Assembly (NCBI GenBank): GCA_964030785.1 | Contig: OZ034968.1 | Coordinates: forward strand, 32,486,186-32,550,185 | Source: Siderastrea siderea | Lineage: Eukaryota; Cnidaria; Anthozoa; Scleractinia; Rhizangiidae | DNA length: 64,000 nucleotides | Direction of reading: 5' to 3' | Part shown: positions 13,210-25,689 of the stretch, piece after piece | Numbering within the stretch: position 1 is the stretch's first letter | Layout: each line of letters begins with the position of its first letter | The notes under the pieces: generated by a model | Databases searched by the model: none | Seen by the model: only the letters and a program-made list of their open reading frames with translations | What the model was told of the DNA's origin: nothing | Made by a program: the position numbers and the translations under genes

Positions 13210-13395
13210 GATTAGAACGGCCCCACGAGAATCTGGGGATTCCAGATCGCGATAAAAAAAGGAAAAAAATGAAAAAGAGGAGAGTCAAAAGAAGTTCGTT
13301 TGGTCTTCCGCTGCACGTAAAGAGCTAATCACTACATGTAAGCGACATAGAGCGTCCAATACTACTTCGTCGCTTCCCCCACCCCCGGTTAGGCG

Positions 13396-14403
13396 CGCGT
13401 TTCTCGAAAGCCCCGAGGCTTTTCGGGTCGATCTCGGGCAAGAAAATTCACACTATTCAAAGTCAATTTGAATTGGTAATATAGCCCTGTGGGAATTAAT
13501 GAGCAATTTAGTAGGTATATAAAGGATTTGACGATCATTAGTATTCACTTGTTAAGAATGACCCGCGAAAAAGTGGGTTGGCCAGCCCGCCCATCCGCCT
13601 CGTCCATGTCGCGTTTGATATCTTGCGCAAACCACTCCTTTGCTCTTCGATCTGGGTTTGTATCAGGCCGGAGTTGCTTCCCGCACCTCATTAATAACAA
13701 TACACTGCTCAGAATATCACACTGTATCTTTTAAACAAAGAGGTTTTTCTAGGCATGAAACTTTGTTAAGAATGAGCTCTTCCCATTTTTACAAATGGCT
13801 CTTCAGGGCTGAAAACTTAACAGCGCTTTCGAGAAACCCCATCCTCTGAGACCCAGGGTCAGCTAGTCGGGACGACGGGATTTTCACGGGCGAAAGTTTA
13901 CAACGAAAACTTTCGCCCGGGAAAATCCCGTCGTCCCGATTAGCTGCCCTGGGTCTCCGAGCATGGACAAACCCCCGAAAAATTTTCAGCCGGCCAGAAA
14001 ATAGGGTCCCAAAGGGGTTTAGGCCTCCAGGACTCCAGGGCTCCGGCCTAAAAAATGCAGGGCTCCAGGGCTCCAAGACGGAAAATTTGGGGCTCTAGGA
14101 CTCCATTGCTTCACTCCAGGGCTCCATTTAGTCAGAAACAGCATTTTTGTTCGGGCTCCAAGTCGAGAGAGGCTTTGTGCTCCGGGCTCCACGACAAAAA
14201 TTTCAGGGCTCCAGGGCTCCGAAGACCGCCGCCCCCCTCCCCCCCCCCCCCTTTGGAACCCTGAGAAAAGCCATTCGTAAAAATATGAACCACATATTCT
14301 AACTTGTCTTTAAGATAAGAAATGTTTGACTTATTAGAGAAGTTTCATGCTTATCGCTCCGGAATTCGACCCGAAAAGTTTTGGGGCTTTTGAGAAACGC
14401 TCG
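13396..14403. mobile_element. 1-kb element bounded by CGTTTCTCGAAAGCCCC inverted repeats
   Basis: The left end (CGTTTCTCGAAAGCCCC, then CTTTTCGGGTCGA) is mirrored at the right end (TCGACCCGAAAAG, then GGGGCTTTTGAGAAACG). It lies just upstream of oxygenase copy A at the junction of the duplicated units and contains the hairpin at 13,845-13,960. No transposase frame was seen. The MITE at 26,821-27,003 has related ends. Confidence 0.7.
13845..13960. repeat. Long hairpin (about 50-bp arms)
   Basis: CTGAGACCCAGGGTCAGCTA is mirrored by TAGCTGCCCTGGGTCTCCGAG. CGGGACGACGGGATTTTC is mirrored by GAAAATCCCGTCGTCCCG. The inner arms GGGCGAAAGTTT / AAACTTTCGCCC flank a loop of a few bases (ACAACG). Confidence 0.9.
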
Positions 14404-15410
14404 TCAGGAGACATCTCCACGCGTCTATTTCAGTTTAAAAAGTCAAGCGAAAGAGTAATTCTTAAGGTTACATTCGGTGACTGTTTGAAGCCGTACTTTT
14501 CGAGGTGGATCAGATGATTAGCAAAGAAGGGTAGAAATCTGTTCATACTCCACAATTTTCCCGTAATTTATTTGTTAATATTCACAATCAGATTACCTAA
14601 TAAAAAATGCCATTTTTGTTACGCATATCCTTACAGCTGAGAGCTTTATCTTCTTTTTCACGTTTTATATCGCACGTAGGAGATAAGTCATTAAACAATC
14701 CAAACTGTCCACAAGCCAGCTTTAAATCATTGCAACCTGAAATACGTATGTTTACTATAAAATAAACCCTTCAGGCGAGAAGCGCAGTTTCGAGGGGATC
14801 TGCGAAATTTTGAGGACAATCTGCAGCCAAGGGCATTATCCTCCGATATATCAGATATATCAGCAAGCCAGAAAGGGGGTTATTCATTTAATTACCCTCC
14901 AATTAATTTAAGCTCTTTTTTTTAATTTCTCCATAAGATTTCATTCAACCCAAAAACGCTTCTATAGGATCATACTGCGAGCTCCCATAAGTCTGTCAGA
15001 ATTTTTTCGTAATTTTTTTAAGTGGACGTAGAGAAAAAGAAAGTGTGGATTGATGAATTTTAAGGAAGTTGAAAATTTTTAAAAGTTAAAGGTGAGTTTA
15101 CAATTAAAAGTAAATAGTTAATAGATGGACACCAAAACAGTCCACAAACCACCTCAAATGCTCTTGCCTTTGGGTGGACTGTCGAGGGGTGTGTACAAAA
15201 ATTTTATACCTCTTTTATTTCTTTTTTAAATCTTATCTTTTTTCCTAAAAATGAAACCAGACAGCCCCCTTAAATAAATGCAAGTTTATTAGGTTACTTG
15301 ATTTTATTACACTGTGATTAAATTTAAGAAGTGAGAACCAAAAAAGTGACTTGCTTCCTTCGTTGTGCTATCTTCGGTAAAATCGGACGACAGATGTCAA
15401 ATCGGACAGG

Positions 15411-16045
15411 GCAAGTAAGTAAGTAAGTAGGCAAGTAAGAACGAGTAAGAATTTTATTATTGTGTCAACATCTAGCGTACAGGGAAGTACGCTAACTGGG
15501 GACACTTAACTACAATACAATCCTATAATACACTCCTATAATACAATCCTACAATATATACAGTTGGTAAAAAATTACAGTTCTAGTTCATTGTACAATA
15601 CAATCCTATAATCCTATAATATATAATATAGAATTATATGTAGATCATCGCAGTGAAGGTGTTTCAACCTAAGCGGTTGAAAAGAAGAAACCTGAAAAAA
15701 TTCAGGCTTGAACGGGAATGTATATATTCATGTTCAAATATATACGATAAAAAATTAACAGTTCCTGTTAATTGTTAACAATCCTATACTACTGAAAAAT
15801 TAAATAGATAAATAAATAATACGGAAGATCTACAATAAAATCGGTGACTATTTGCCTCAGAGACAACAGTCTTTAGAGGTATCGTCCATCAACTGAGAAA
15901 AGTCAACAGATTTAATACGCCTCTTAAATTTTTTTAAAGTGAAAAAGTTTTGACCAGATAACAGGACCTAAATAGCTTAATATGCTGTGCTTGCCATGTG
16001 CCACTGTTGGAAACCTTGGTAAGACAAATTCTGAATTTCTGATAC
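15411..16045 (-). mobile_element. Probable 3' end of a retroposon
   Basis: Sequence common to both units breaks at about 15,410 and resumes near 16,045. The inserted block starts with an (AAGT)n-like run followed by AGAATTTTATTATTG. On the minus strand this reads as an AATAATAAAA signal followed by a (CTTA)n tail, as in truncated non-LTR elements. No protein match is recognisable. Confidence 0.4.
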
Positions 16046-16617
16046 CCGCCGTCCGATTTTGTATTAGGTTATGTGTTTCGTCCAATGAGAGAGCGCGAAA
16101 ATCAATCTGTATGTTATGAATGGTTATAGAAGACCCTTCTGCTAGACCCGAAAGACATCGTTTAAAATAGCTTTGTTTGACGACAACAGCTATAATAATT
16201 ATATGGACGCAGGTATGGAGACAGGTACTGAATTTCTGTTCGAGTGTTCAACTCCACGTCTCACAAATTCGCCCATCGAACAAGTAAGAAGTCGAGTTAA
16301 GTTAAAAACGAGATGCCGGAAATTTTTATCTGTAAACAGCCATGCATTTTTTGTTTATTATACAAAGGACACTAATCGAGAACTTCGAAAATCAACCAAA
16401 GATCTATCTTCACATGTGAAGAGGTACGTTTTTTGATCCGCGGTAAAAATATTAATAATTCAATGATCTATAGAATTTATTTAATAACGTATTTTGTAGC
16501 TTGACAGTTTGATTTTGGATTAGTTAAGTAATGCTTGATTGCATGCACTGTGGCTCAAACATTTAAGTTTGTAGATGAAGCTACTAGTTTCTAAATGAAA
16601 GCTTAACTCAAGAAATA

Positions 16618-16785
16618 CAGTGGAACCCGACATAACGAACTGCCAAGGGACTGGGAAAATATTTTAACGGGAGTCATTTTATGGGGGTAATTTTCCATAC
16701 ATATTAACACTACTGGGCTGAACAATATTGTTCGTCATACCAGGGTCTTCACCAAACAGGGATTCGTTATACCGGGGTTCCACCG
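16618..16785. mobile_element. 168-bp MITE (CAGTGGAACCC ends), TA duplication
   Basis: The ends are CAGTGGAACCCGACATAACG and CGTTATACCGGGGTTCCACCG, flanked by TA on both sides. This is the pogo/Tigger-style arrangement. It is absent from the matching place in unit A. Confidence 0.8.
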
Positions 16786-17665
16786 TACATTACTGTTCAG
16801 TTGCATTGTTCTTTCTTTAACGTCAGTGTCGGGTTTGACGCTAAGTCGCCGGATTTGTCTATTAAACGCTTAACTAAATCCCAAACTTCTTTCAATTCAC
16901 TTTTTTAAAACATCACTGTTTGAATAACTTTTGAAATAAACGACACCAGCGTCAACCAGAGTAGATGGCAATCTGACCTTTTTTCATTAAGTAGTACATT
17001 GAGCGAAAGTGGAACCCGGTTCACACTTGGATATCACAGCCATGCACTTTAGTTTGGCCCAAACAAATGTTCATTCGGTCATTTCCTCATACGTAACTCA
17101 CCCTTTAATTAATATGTTCCGTCGGTGGCCGTGTTCCGTAGCTGCTCTCGAGTCAGAGATCACTGACACCTTTAACATTCATTTAACGTCGTGGCCGCGC
17201 TGAAAGGGTTCTACATTTCTTTTCAACACAGTTTTTAACTTGTTGAATTCAACATGTCATACAAATGTTTGGCCACCCTGTTGAATGATGTTGGATAGTG
17301 TTGCGTGACGTTTAATGCTTTAGAAAGAAGTTTGATTGCCTTAAACCTTCGATCCAACACTGATGTTCAGATAACATATCTTGGCTTCCTCGGTGTGAAA
17401 AATAATGTTGGATTCTTTTGGCTGGTACGTGCAACAGTCTTGAACAATGCACTTGCAGGAAACAACCACATATTCAACAACACCATTCAGCTGGGTGGCC
17501 AAACGTGTTCAACAAGTTTAAATTAACAATGTTGAAAAATGTTGAACAGAATTGTTGAATTCGTTTGGCCACCTCATTCGACTTCGTACAAGAAAGTTAG
17601 AATCAACAGGGTTGGATAATGTCGAAGCTGTTTGCCCGAGGTGTAAGTCCACTAAATATCTGTGA

Positions 17666-20600
17666 TTAGTATTCAAATGTTGCATTGATCCTCTGCCAAC
17701 GGTAATCATAAGCCGTTATTGGGGGGTACGTCTCAGATCCATCAAGGCACCTTATTAATGTGTCGCCATCTGGGTGGACGAAAAACGCCATGGAACGTCT
17801 TGGAACACTTCTGTGGCACTCCTCGATTGGAATCAAAACGCGGTGGCGCTGAAGATGCAAGGAAATAGAGCATTGTATCAAGTCTGGCTATATGACTAAA
17901 ACGGTTACTGGACTTCAATCAGAAGAACACTCAAGAGGGGATAGAGGTCGATTCTTGTCTACGGTCACCTAAATAAAGGGAGACTTGCTGCAAGTCGCTC
18001 GTTTGGATTCGTTAGAACTATGGATTAGAACGGAGAGAGTATAACGGTGCATTCTCATCGATTCTGATAACACCAAGAACAAACGAGCGTAATTTACTTA
18101 TTTGCCTGCACAAACCACAATTCTGAGAATGAGGGAGATAAAATACTAAGAAGTGTATGGTTCTCTTCAAGGTAGACGTGCTGAAAGCTTTTGCGCTAAC
18201 TAATCACAAGACTCAACTTTGGCAGTCTCTTTTTGTCTTCAAAACTCCGGTAAGAACAACTAACGAGTGAGTGACCCAACAGCGAAACATGAACTATAAT
18301 ACTCAGGATTTAAAATACACATAATTTTTCAAGCCTGCATCCCAACCTTTTTTGCGCCACTCCGAAAACTTCAGCGCAGACGATCTTTCTGTGAACAGCC
18401 CAAAGAATGTCTGTCAGAAACAAAGTTAGCCAAAAAATAGCTGTTCACTTTTGTTGTTTTAACTAGCACAACGATTCCTTGAACAACTCACTATTACTAA
18501 CACAGTAATACAATCCAAAAGTGAATGAAGTCTTACTGTTGATTTTAGCTTGTCTGCCGTCCATCTCTGCATGAGGTCCCCCACATTGACAACAATTGCT
18601 CCAGGGAGGGGAGGGGCAGGTATGTATTCAGTACATCCGAGTGGTAAGACCTGCAGGCGGAATCAGATGATTTGTCTTTGATGCCTCTTTTACAATCATG
18701 CGCGTAGGCCCTTTTACTATCAAGCCAAACCATAAAATCCAAGTTGTGAGCACATCAAATGGTACAAAATCGAACAAAAAATAGTTCTAGTTAAGGTGGG
18801 TTTGACATAATGAGTTGGTGTTTAATTTATACCTTTTCCTAGTTTTTGTTAAAACAAAACTGCGGCCTAAAACGGGATTAAACTAGTCAACCTGAACGTT
18901 TTCTTGGTCTAGCTTAGAATGAGAATAGGCAGGATGGGAATGATCAGAATTATTGGAATGTGAGACAAGATAAAAAAAAATCGTTCCAATAATGGACTAA
19001 AAAATTCACTGCGAAGGGTTTTACCTCAGTCTCGATGAGAGAATTTAAATTTGCCGCGGATGCGCAGCTGTTTTGGTCAGCCATTTTGTTATCGCCAAGT
19101 GATTAACAACTTTTTCATTCTGCTCATTCTATTCATTCGGCCCCAAATAACAGAATACATGGAATGGCATAAACTACCATTCTGATCACGATTCTGGAAT
19201 GAGAACAGGTAATACAAAGACGTGCCAAAAAGCCATTGCAAGTATTCTCATTCCAGAATGGTTCCCCCCAAAACGTGCCTTAGTTTTGTTTATCATAAAC
19301 CCCGTTTAGAAGGTCTACAAAACAGATTTTAAAAATTCAAGTTACTTGGGCTGAGCCGCTTACACGTACAGACCTCTGTACAAGTAGGCTGAGTTATCTG
19401 CGTCTTAAATTATTCAGACGTAAGATAAAATAAAAGGCATACCTCCAGTCCGGGCCTATCGTCTTGAAAAAGCAGCGTGATTGAACCATAGTCAGTGTGC
19501 TCACCACAGCGAATCTGTCCTGGTTTAATGGCACTGTCTTGGGAAATGCTAGGGTAGTTCAACAACCGTAATGTTGTACCATTCTTTGTGCATGTGCCTC
19601 CCATGGCCCCGTGGGTGCTTGTGAAAATTTCAGGATCCTTAAGAACAATAAAGGAGGCATGGTTTAATGGTGTGATCTGGTACTTGAACTTGTGATATTC
19701 GAGTCTATGCCTGGTCTCTCTGCTGTCATGTCGCTTCCTTAGGCAAACCATACACCAAACATGTACCTCAAATATATTATTAGTCTCTCTCTCTTCACTC
19801 AGGTCACAGTTTTCAACAGCAATTATTGATAACTCAGGTTTATAACCGAACCAAGGTCTCCATTTGTCACGTTAAAAAACAACAAACTGTTATCTTTCTA
19901 TTAACAATAATAAATATTCGAGTCAAAAATTAGGACCAAAACAAACTATAGTTGTAAGAATCCACATTGTTAAGCCATCAAACTGAACTCAAAATTGACA
20001 CTTTTCCTGGCCTAACTCACTTGCTACAAATATCCTGTGGCCCAGGTATAACAATATGTACCTTACCGACAAACACCATCCAATATAAGGGAAACCTAAC
20101 AAAATAATCCTAAGGGTATTTACAAAAATATGTACCTTACCAGCAAACACCATCCAATATAAGGGAAACCTAACAAAATACTCCTAAGGGTATTTACAAA
20201 AATATGTACCTTACCAGCAAACACCATCCAATACAAGGGAACCCTAACAAAATACTCCTAAGGGTATTTACAAAAATATGTACCTTACCAACAAACACCA
20301 TCCAATACAAGGGAAACCTAACAAAGTGCTCCTAGGGGTATTTCCATGCATAATTAGTCACAGGGCTGGGAATCATAACATGGATATGACAACACAGTAA
20401 CTCCTATATACAGCTATATAATGGGCTATTCTTTAAAACGACGAGTAAAATCTCAAAGAGGGAGGCTGCACATCTGTATTAACACAAAATGGAGAAAAAC
20501 ATGTTTACCAAACCAAAAAAAAAACTGTCATCCTGTCTCCATTCTGTGTCATTTTTTTTTAGACTACAGATATAGGTTCTGCTCTACCAATTGAAGCTTG

Positions 20601-23600
20601 GTCAAGTAAATGAGTTCAGTAGGTCTGTGATAAACCCAGGTGCAGGCCTGAAGGGTATGGTTTGGAGCCGTTTTGGTCTGAAATAGGATACAGTTTGTGT
20701 GTTTCGGCCCCTCCCTGGGGGAGCGGTTGGGAACCTACAAGAAAAGGGGCAGGATGTTTGCTGAAGGTGGCAATGAGAGGTTTGGAAGAAAGATTTCAGG
20801 GTGTTTAAACTAGTGGATGAAATAGGGAAAAGAGGCAGCAGCTAGCAGTCCACAAACAAGGGAAAAATAATGGGAGTTAAAATGCTGTGAGTTTTGATAA
20901 CTATGAATCTGTCAAGCCACATTAAATCTCTCTTTTCCCTTTTCCATAGATCTGGGACCAGGCATGAAAAATGATAACTACCTTGAGTTGTAGTCCAAGT
21001 GCCACCATGTGCAGAATTCTTAAAGACAAGTCACCACAGAGCTTAAAAAATGATGCCATCTCACTTTGAAAACTTGGTACTTTATCATCTGGCCAGACCT
21101 TTTAGAATAAAGCATGAAAACAAAATCTGTCTTGCAAAAGGGGGGTACATAACATTTCCTCTTGAGTGAGATTGATATACCTGCTGAACCACACTAATTT
21201 GAAAAACAATTCAGTCCCAAATTGACAGTTCCACCCTCTCTATGGAACCCCCCCTGAAACCCAAAAAAACCACTGGGTGGAAAAAAGACAATCACTATTG
21301 TTTTCTTTAACAGTTTAAGAGGCGGCCCGATGATGTAGTGGTCAGCGCACTGGACTTCAGATCTGAAGGTCGGTGGTTCGAGGCCCAGTCCCTGCCATCG
21401 TGTTGTTTCCTTAGTCAAGAAACTTTACCCCACATTGTCTCTCTTCACCTAGGTGTAAATTAAATGGGTATCGGCGGCATATTACTGCTGGGGGTAATTA
21501 ACCCTGCAATGGACTAGCATCCCATCCAGAGGGAGCAGCAATACCCTCCGAGTGGCTTCATGCTACAGAAACCGGGTTAAGCCCCAGCTGTGTGGGCCTC
21601 CTTGGCTCATCTGCAACTTTACCTTTTTTCCCACATTTTTTTGTTAAATTCAGCTGGTAAGAGCAAAAACCAGTTTCTTAAGTCCCCCAGTTGAACCTAC
21701 TTTTATGTGCAAATTTTAATCCATTGCTTAACAACCTTCCAAGGAAGTCCAATCCTGCTTGTTGCCATGACGTGGCAATAATCACCTACACACTGTACTC
21801 AGTGGACTTAGAGGTTTTTTTGTAAGCCGCATTCAACTGGGACTGAGTGTTTTTCTAAACAGTGGGCAGTTCAGTGGGTATACTGAACTCACTCAAGAAC
21901 CAGAGGGAAACATGGCTATTTATACACAAGATGATGTGGAAATTAAAGACACAAGATAACAAAGCTAACGGTAATAAGATTAAGACGGAATCCATTAGGA
22001 AACTGAGTAATTGTAATTTTCAGTGGACAAAAATCTTGTACCAGAATAATTTAAGGCATATCGCATTCTTTTTTACATTTTTTGAGAGCTATGGATGTAA
22101 TTTGTTATCTGTAGTAACCCCAAAGACAATTTCTTATGGGAGCCCGAGAAAATGAATTTCAAATTTCACAAAAGGAAATCTTACGCATAAAAATTTATCT
22201 ATTTTACCTGTGTTTACACAATTCCTGTGAAATTTGAATTTGAATTTCACGGGCTCTCATAAGAAATTGTCTTTGGGGTTATTACAGATAACAAATTACA
22301 TCCATAGCTCTCAAAAAATGTAAAAAAGAATGCGATATACTTTAAATTATTCTGGTACAAGATTTTTGTCCACTGATTACTCAATTTCCTGATGGATTCC
22401 ATCTTAAGACCCTAATTTTACTGAAGTCAGGCTTATACTTCAGCCCTGTTTGCTTGAAATGACTTTCATTTAGAAATTGAACTCCACGTTTCCGATAGCT
22501 TATGGTGTAAGTTTACGAGCTGGACACACAAAATTCATGGTTTATAAATTAGGCATTAGGTGTATTAGCCCAAAAATTTGACTCTCACAATTTGTGTTGC
22601 TCCAGAAAATATCCATACTCCCCCCACAGAGGGTTTATTGGGTTTGAGCCCCACACCCCTCTGGAAATTCTAGTTTAGACTCACACACTCCTTAAAATTT
22701 TTAAGGTTTACCACCAAAAAGCTGGGCCAGAAATGAAAATAGTGTAAGGGAACAGAGGAAAAAAAATACAGTTACAGTTCACTGAGTACAAGTAGGCATT
22801 CAGTTGCATCACGATGCTACAAAAATCTGGGAGGCAATTAAATGATGGGCTTGCAGATCTACTAGATGCACATTATAATGAAAACAATATTTTACCCTTG
22901 AAGTTCAAAAATGAGATGTAATGAACGATGAGTAAAGCTCACCCGCTGGTCATTAAATGGTTCTGTGACGTTAAAGCATTCCTTATGATCAGCTGGTCTG
23001 TCTGCACTCACTCTACCAAAATGTTGAAAGAGAATTACTTCAATATAGACCAGAACTTTTCTTCTTATTGGTTTAGTACTTTCCTTAAAAACACAAGCCT
23101 TGTGATTTGGCTTTCCTTTGAGTCCCACAGATATGATAATTAAGAATGACGAATCCCAGGGGGGCTACTAAATAACGTTTTTACAGGGAGACTCCGCCCG
23201 GAGTTTCAAAACCTTACCCCTTAATAAACTATAGCTAATTTTTGCCAGAATATTGGTACCCCTTTCATATACCTGGAGCAAAATTACACCCCTTTCTTAT
23301 ACCTCAAGGTTAAGCCAAAACAATAGAATTTCTTGTAATCGCCACGTTTTTCCCCAGTTTTCAGTCGTTCTGATTCAGTTGCACAGTCATTTCTGCCAAT
23401 ATGTGGCACCCTTTGATATACTTTGCTTTAGCCACCATTTCTTCCAATTTGCAACTGATTTTGTGACCCTTTCGTATACTAAAATGGCAATTTTCCCTAC
23501 CCTCCAGCACTTTCCCTGTCTCAAACTTCAAGTTTGAAAATTTACTCCAGTTTTGCTTGGTACTTAAGCAGTAGGTGAGAAAAAATTCTCAGAAAATGTA

Positions 23601-25473
23601 TTTGCAGCAGAGGATTTATGTGTATTTACCTCGACATTCATTGCAGTATCAATCCCAGAGCAACTTTTGCATCTAATTTATAGATCATAATTTAAAAGAG
23701 CATAAATTTCATACACCTTTTTATGGTAGTATACCTGAGAATCTATCCTTTACCGATCGTTAATGGTTTTCCACATTATAAAGCACTTACATTTGTTGAG
23801 GACTCATTTTCAAGGAGGTCCAAACCTGATCATGATTTACTAAGAATACATTAGAGAAATAATATTGGGGGTAACCGTGCTCATTTTGGAGAAAAAGTGC
23901 ATTGAAAACTTAGTGTTTTTAGAAGTTTTGGTCATGTAAGGCGACATTGGCTTCATTGCTATTAGCAAATAAAATAGGTTAAGTAGGGAACTCTTGATAA
24001 TGCTGATTTATTGATTTCAATGCTAATAGGCATATTTAGTGAATTTCTGCAGCTGATTGCAAAAAGCCTTACAGAAAGATAATTGTAAGCCAGCAGCCTA
24101 CTCACATTCATAGAACAATAATGATCTTATTTCAGTACTAAAAATAGCAAAAAATATTAAAACTTCTTCCATTCTCAATTTTTTTGTTTTTTGATGTCAA
24201 AATGGAGCAAACCAGAAAATTAAAGTATGGGGTCAGCGTGCATTTAACAGGAAGTTAACGTTTATACCATATTATTACAACACCCACCACCACTTAGACT
24301 TGCACCAAGTAGCCCTCTCTTCACTCGCCGAAATGTGCTGCGAAGCGATGTGAAGTGAGTCGCGAGGCAATGAGCGCGAGCGACCTAAACCATGCGTCAA
24401 CAAGGACTTTGTGAAAGCCTAACCACCACTGTATTTGTTTCTTTTTTTTCTCAGTGCACACTCAATGCTTGACGGGGCAGGACATTGCAATGTGAATTGC
24501 ATGCACAGTAAGGATGTGCATAAACAATTGGCTGGAATGTCCTTAAGACACTGAAGTTGAGAATTGAAGAAATTGGAGAAATGAAACCGAGATTTTTAGT
24601 TTTATATAATTGGAGAAAAATATGCCCCAGCCTTCAATTTACAGTAAATATGCTCTGGCTTGCTTGACGTTTCTGGAAAAAAAATGACAGCTTACTTTTC
24701 TCTCTCAAAGGCCACCCATCCATGTCCAGTGCCAGTGGCAGGACGAGCATACTTTTGCTTCACTTGAGAATCAAGTTTAAAGAAGTCATCAGACAACTTG
24801 AAAATGTTGTCAATCTACGGTATAATAACATAACAGAGGTGGACAATTAAACAATGTAACTTTACCTGTGAAAGAGAGAAAAGATTTTGGGTTGAACTGG
24901 CTGAACTGGCCATGGAGCAGGTGTCAAATGGGAGTAGAGGGGAGGCAGGGAGGAGACACCCCAGTAGGGGGGGAGGGGGAAGGTAGAAAAAGGGAATGTT
25001 AGCTAGCAACGAAGAAACAAAAATAGAAAATAAAATTATTTCAACTATTCAACAATTCTACTGAATGTGAATTCCTATAACAGTCATTACAACAAACAAC
25101 ACCTGGGTGCCCAATTACCAGGCTTTCTAGCTTCTCCCCCCCCCCCCCCCCCCCGCCCTCCAACCCTACCACACACACAAACGCTCCTAATAAAATTCAC
25201 GGAAATGTCATCCCATTTATAGAAGTACATTTAAGATATGATTCCGATGCCGTGCTAAGAAGTATCTAAAACTAGTCAATTAAAAATCTATAGTGAAAAA
25301 CTCGTTACCTTTTCTTGTGGAATGCCGTGGTTCTTGATGTAAACGAACCCCACTGAGCTGAATGCCTGGTATATTTTATCTGCCACTTGTTGCACGCTTT
25401 CAGAAGAACCATCATTACCTAATTTCTCCAGGCTCATTTCGCGAAAATCTACCACTGGTATTGACTTTTCCAT
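17666..25473 (-). CDS. Isopenicillin-N-synthase-like Fe(II)/2-oxoglutarate oxygenase, copy B (7 exons)
   Basis: Exons 25,473-25,309; 24,814-24,696; 23,012-22,943; 21,098-20,982; 19,637-19,443; 18,650-18,537; 17,848-17,666. Lengths are identical to copy A except exon 5 (+6 nt, two residues), giving 320 residues with no stop. Iron ligands are His204, Asp206 and His262; the R-x-S motif is Arg277-x-Ser279 (PRRSMAFF). Exon 1 differs from copy A at seven of 55 residues, mostly in the loop after VVDF. Just after the second histidine, HRVS of copy A is HRVL here, and some substrate-side residues differ (KLSDDFFKLDS against KLCDDFFKLDY). Both copies look functional and probably differ in substrate or expression, which is inference. 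The first exon begins MEKSIPVVDF, as in copy A. Confidence 0.9.
18897..19278. mobile_element. MITE with GGAATGAGAATA ends (unit B)
   Basis: Orthologous to the element at 5,340-5,702, in the same intron and orientation. Arms AGAATGAGAATAGG and TATTCTCATTCCAGAATGG face each other. It is shared between units and so predates the duplication. Confidence 0.7.
20054..20346. repeat. Minisatellite, four 74-bp units
   Basis: Units start ATATGTACCTTACC at 20,054, 20,128, 20,202 and 20,276. They share ACACCATCCAATA and TCCTAAGGGTATTT blocks with one to several differences. The array is in intron 4 of oxygenase copy B; I do not see it in unit A. Confidence 0.95.
21321..21640 (+). mobile_element. tRNA-derived SINE (copy in unit B)
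   Basis: The head resembles a tRNA gene, with an A-box-like TAGTGGTCAGCGC (21,336) and a B box GGTTCGAGGCC (21,374). The body contains CCCTGCAATGGACTAGCATC and ends AGCCCCAGCTGTGTGGGCC. It is homologous to the minus-strand element at 8,170. It lies in intron 3 of oxygenase copy B, just upstream of exon 4. Confidence 0.8.
21978..22412. mobile_element. Foldback element with about 190-bp arms
   Basis: The left arm (for example ATCTTGTACCAGAATAATTT, then ACATCCATAGCTCTC on the complementary strand) is repeated inverted in the right arm (AAATTATTCTGGTACAAGAT). The centre at about 22,175-22,220 is a short AT-rich loop. The orthologous spot in unit A lacks it. Confidence 0.9.
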
Positions 25474-25689
25474 GATTAGAAATGCCCCACGAAAATTTGG
25501 GGATTCCAGATCGCGACAGGGGAGAAGTAGTTTGCTTCCGTTTCCGCTGCACGTAAAGTGCTAAACACCTTATGTAAGCACGATAGAGCGTCCAATACTA
25601 TTACCCGCTCGCCTGCTACACCTACAGGCTAGTTAAGTGTGCACGCGGTCTATTAGAAGTCAAGTGACAGAGTATGACTGGTAATTTTT

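Larger units (their letters stand above)
590..14465. repeat. Segmental duplication, unit A
   Basis: This stretch is colinear with unit B (14,466-25,689). Shared landmarks in the same order are the AAACTGTCC-containing intergenic block (about 780 and 14,700), oxygenase exons 7 to 1, a MITE with GGAATGAGAATA ends inside intron 5, and the intronic sequences around exons 2 to 4. Unit A is longer because of unit-specific insertions (3,309-4,318, about 7,500-7,830, 10,253-12,141 and 13,396-14,403). Boundaries are approximate. Confidence 0.75.
14466..25689. repeat. Segmental duplication, unit B
   Basis: Colinear copy of unit A. It begins at TTACATTCGGTGACTGTT and ends where the same sequence recurs near 25,690 (TTACATTCGGTGACTGTT). 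This places the tandem unit boundary there. It carries oxygenase copy B. Unit-specific insertions are at about 15,411-16,045, 16,618-16,785, 20,054-20,346, 21,321-21,640 and 21,978-22,412. Confidence 0.75.

Noticed and set aside
17666..17848. Ser to Leu change after the second iron-ligand His in oxygenase copy B looked like loss of the R-x-S substrate motif
   Set aside because: The real R-x-S motif is about 15 residues later (PRRSMAFF) and is intact in both copies.
20054..20346. CRISPR-like array
   Set aside because: Units are contiguous 74-bp tandem copies without unique spacers, in an intron of a eukaryotic gene.
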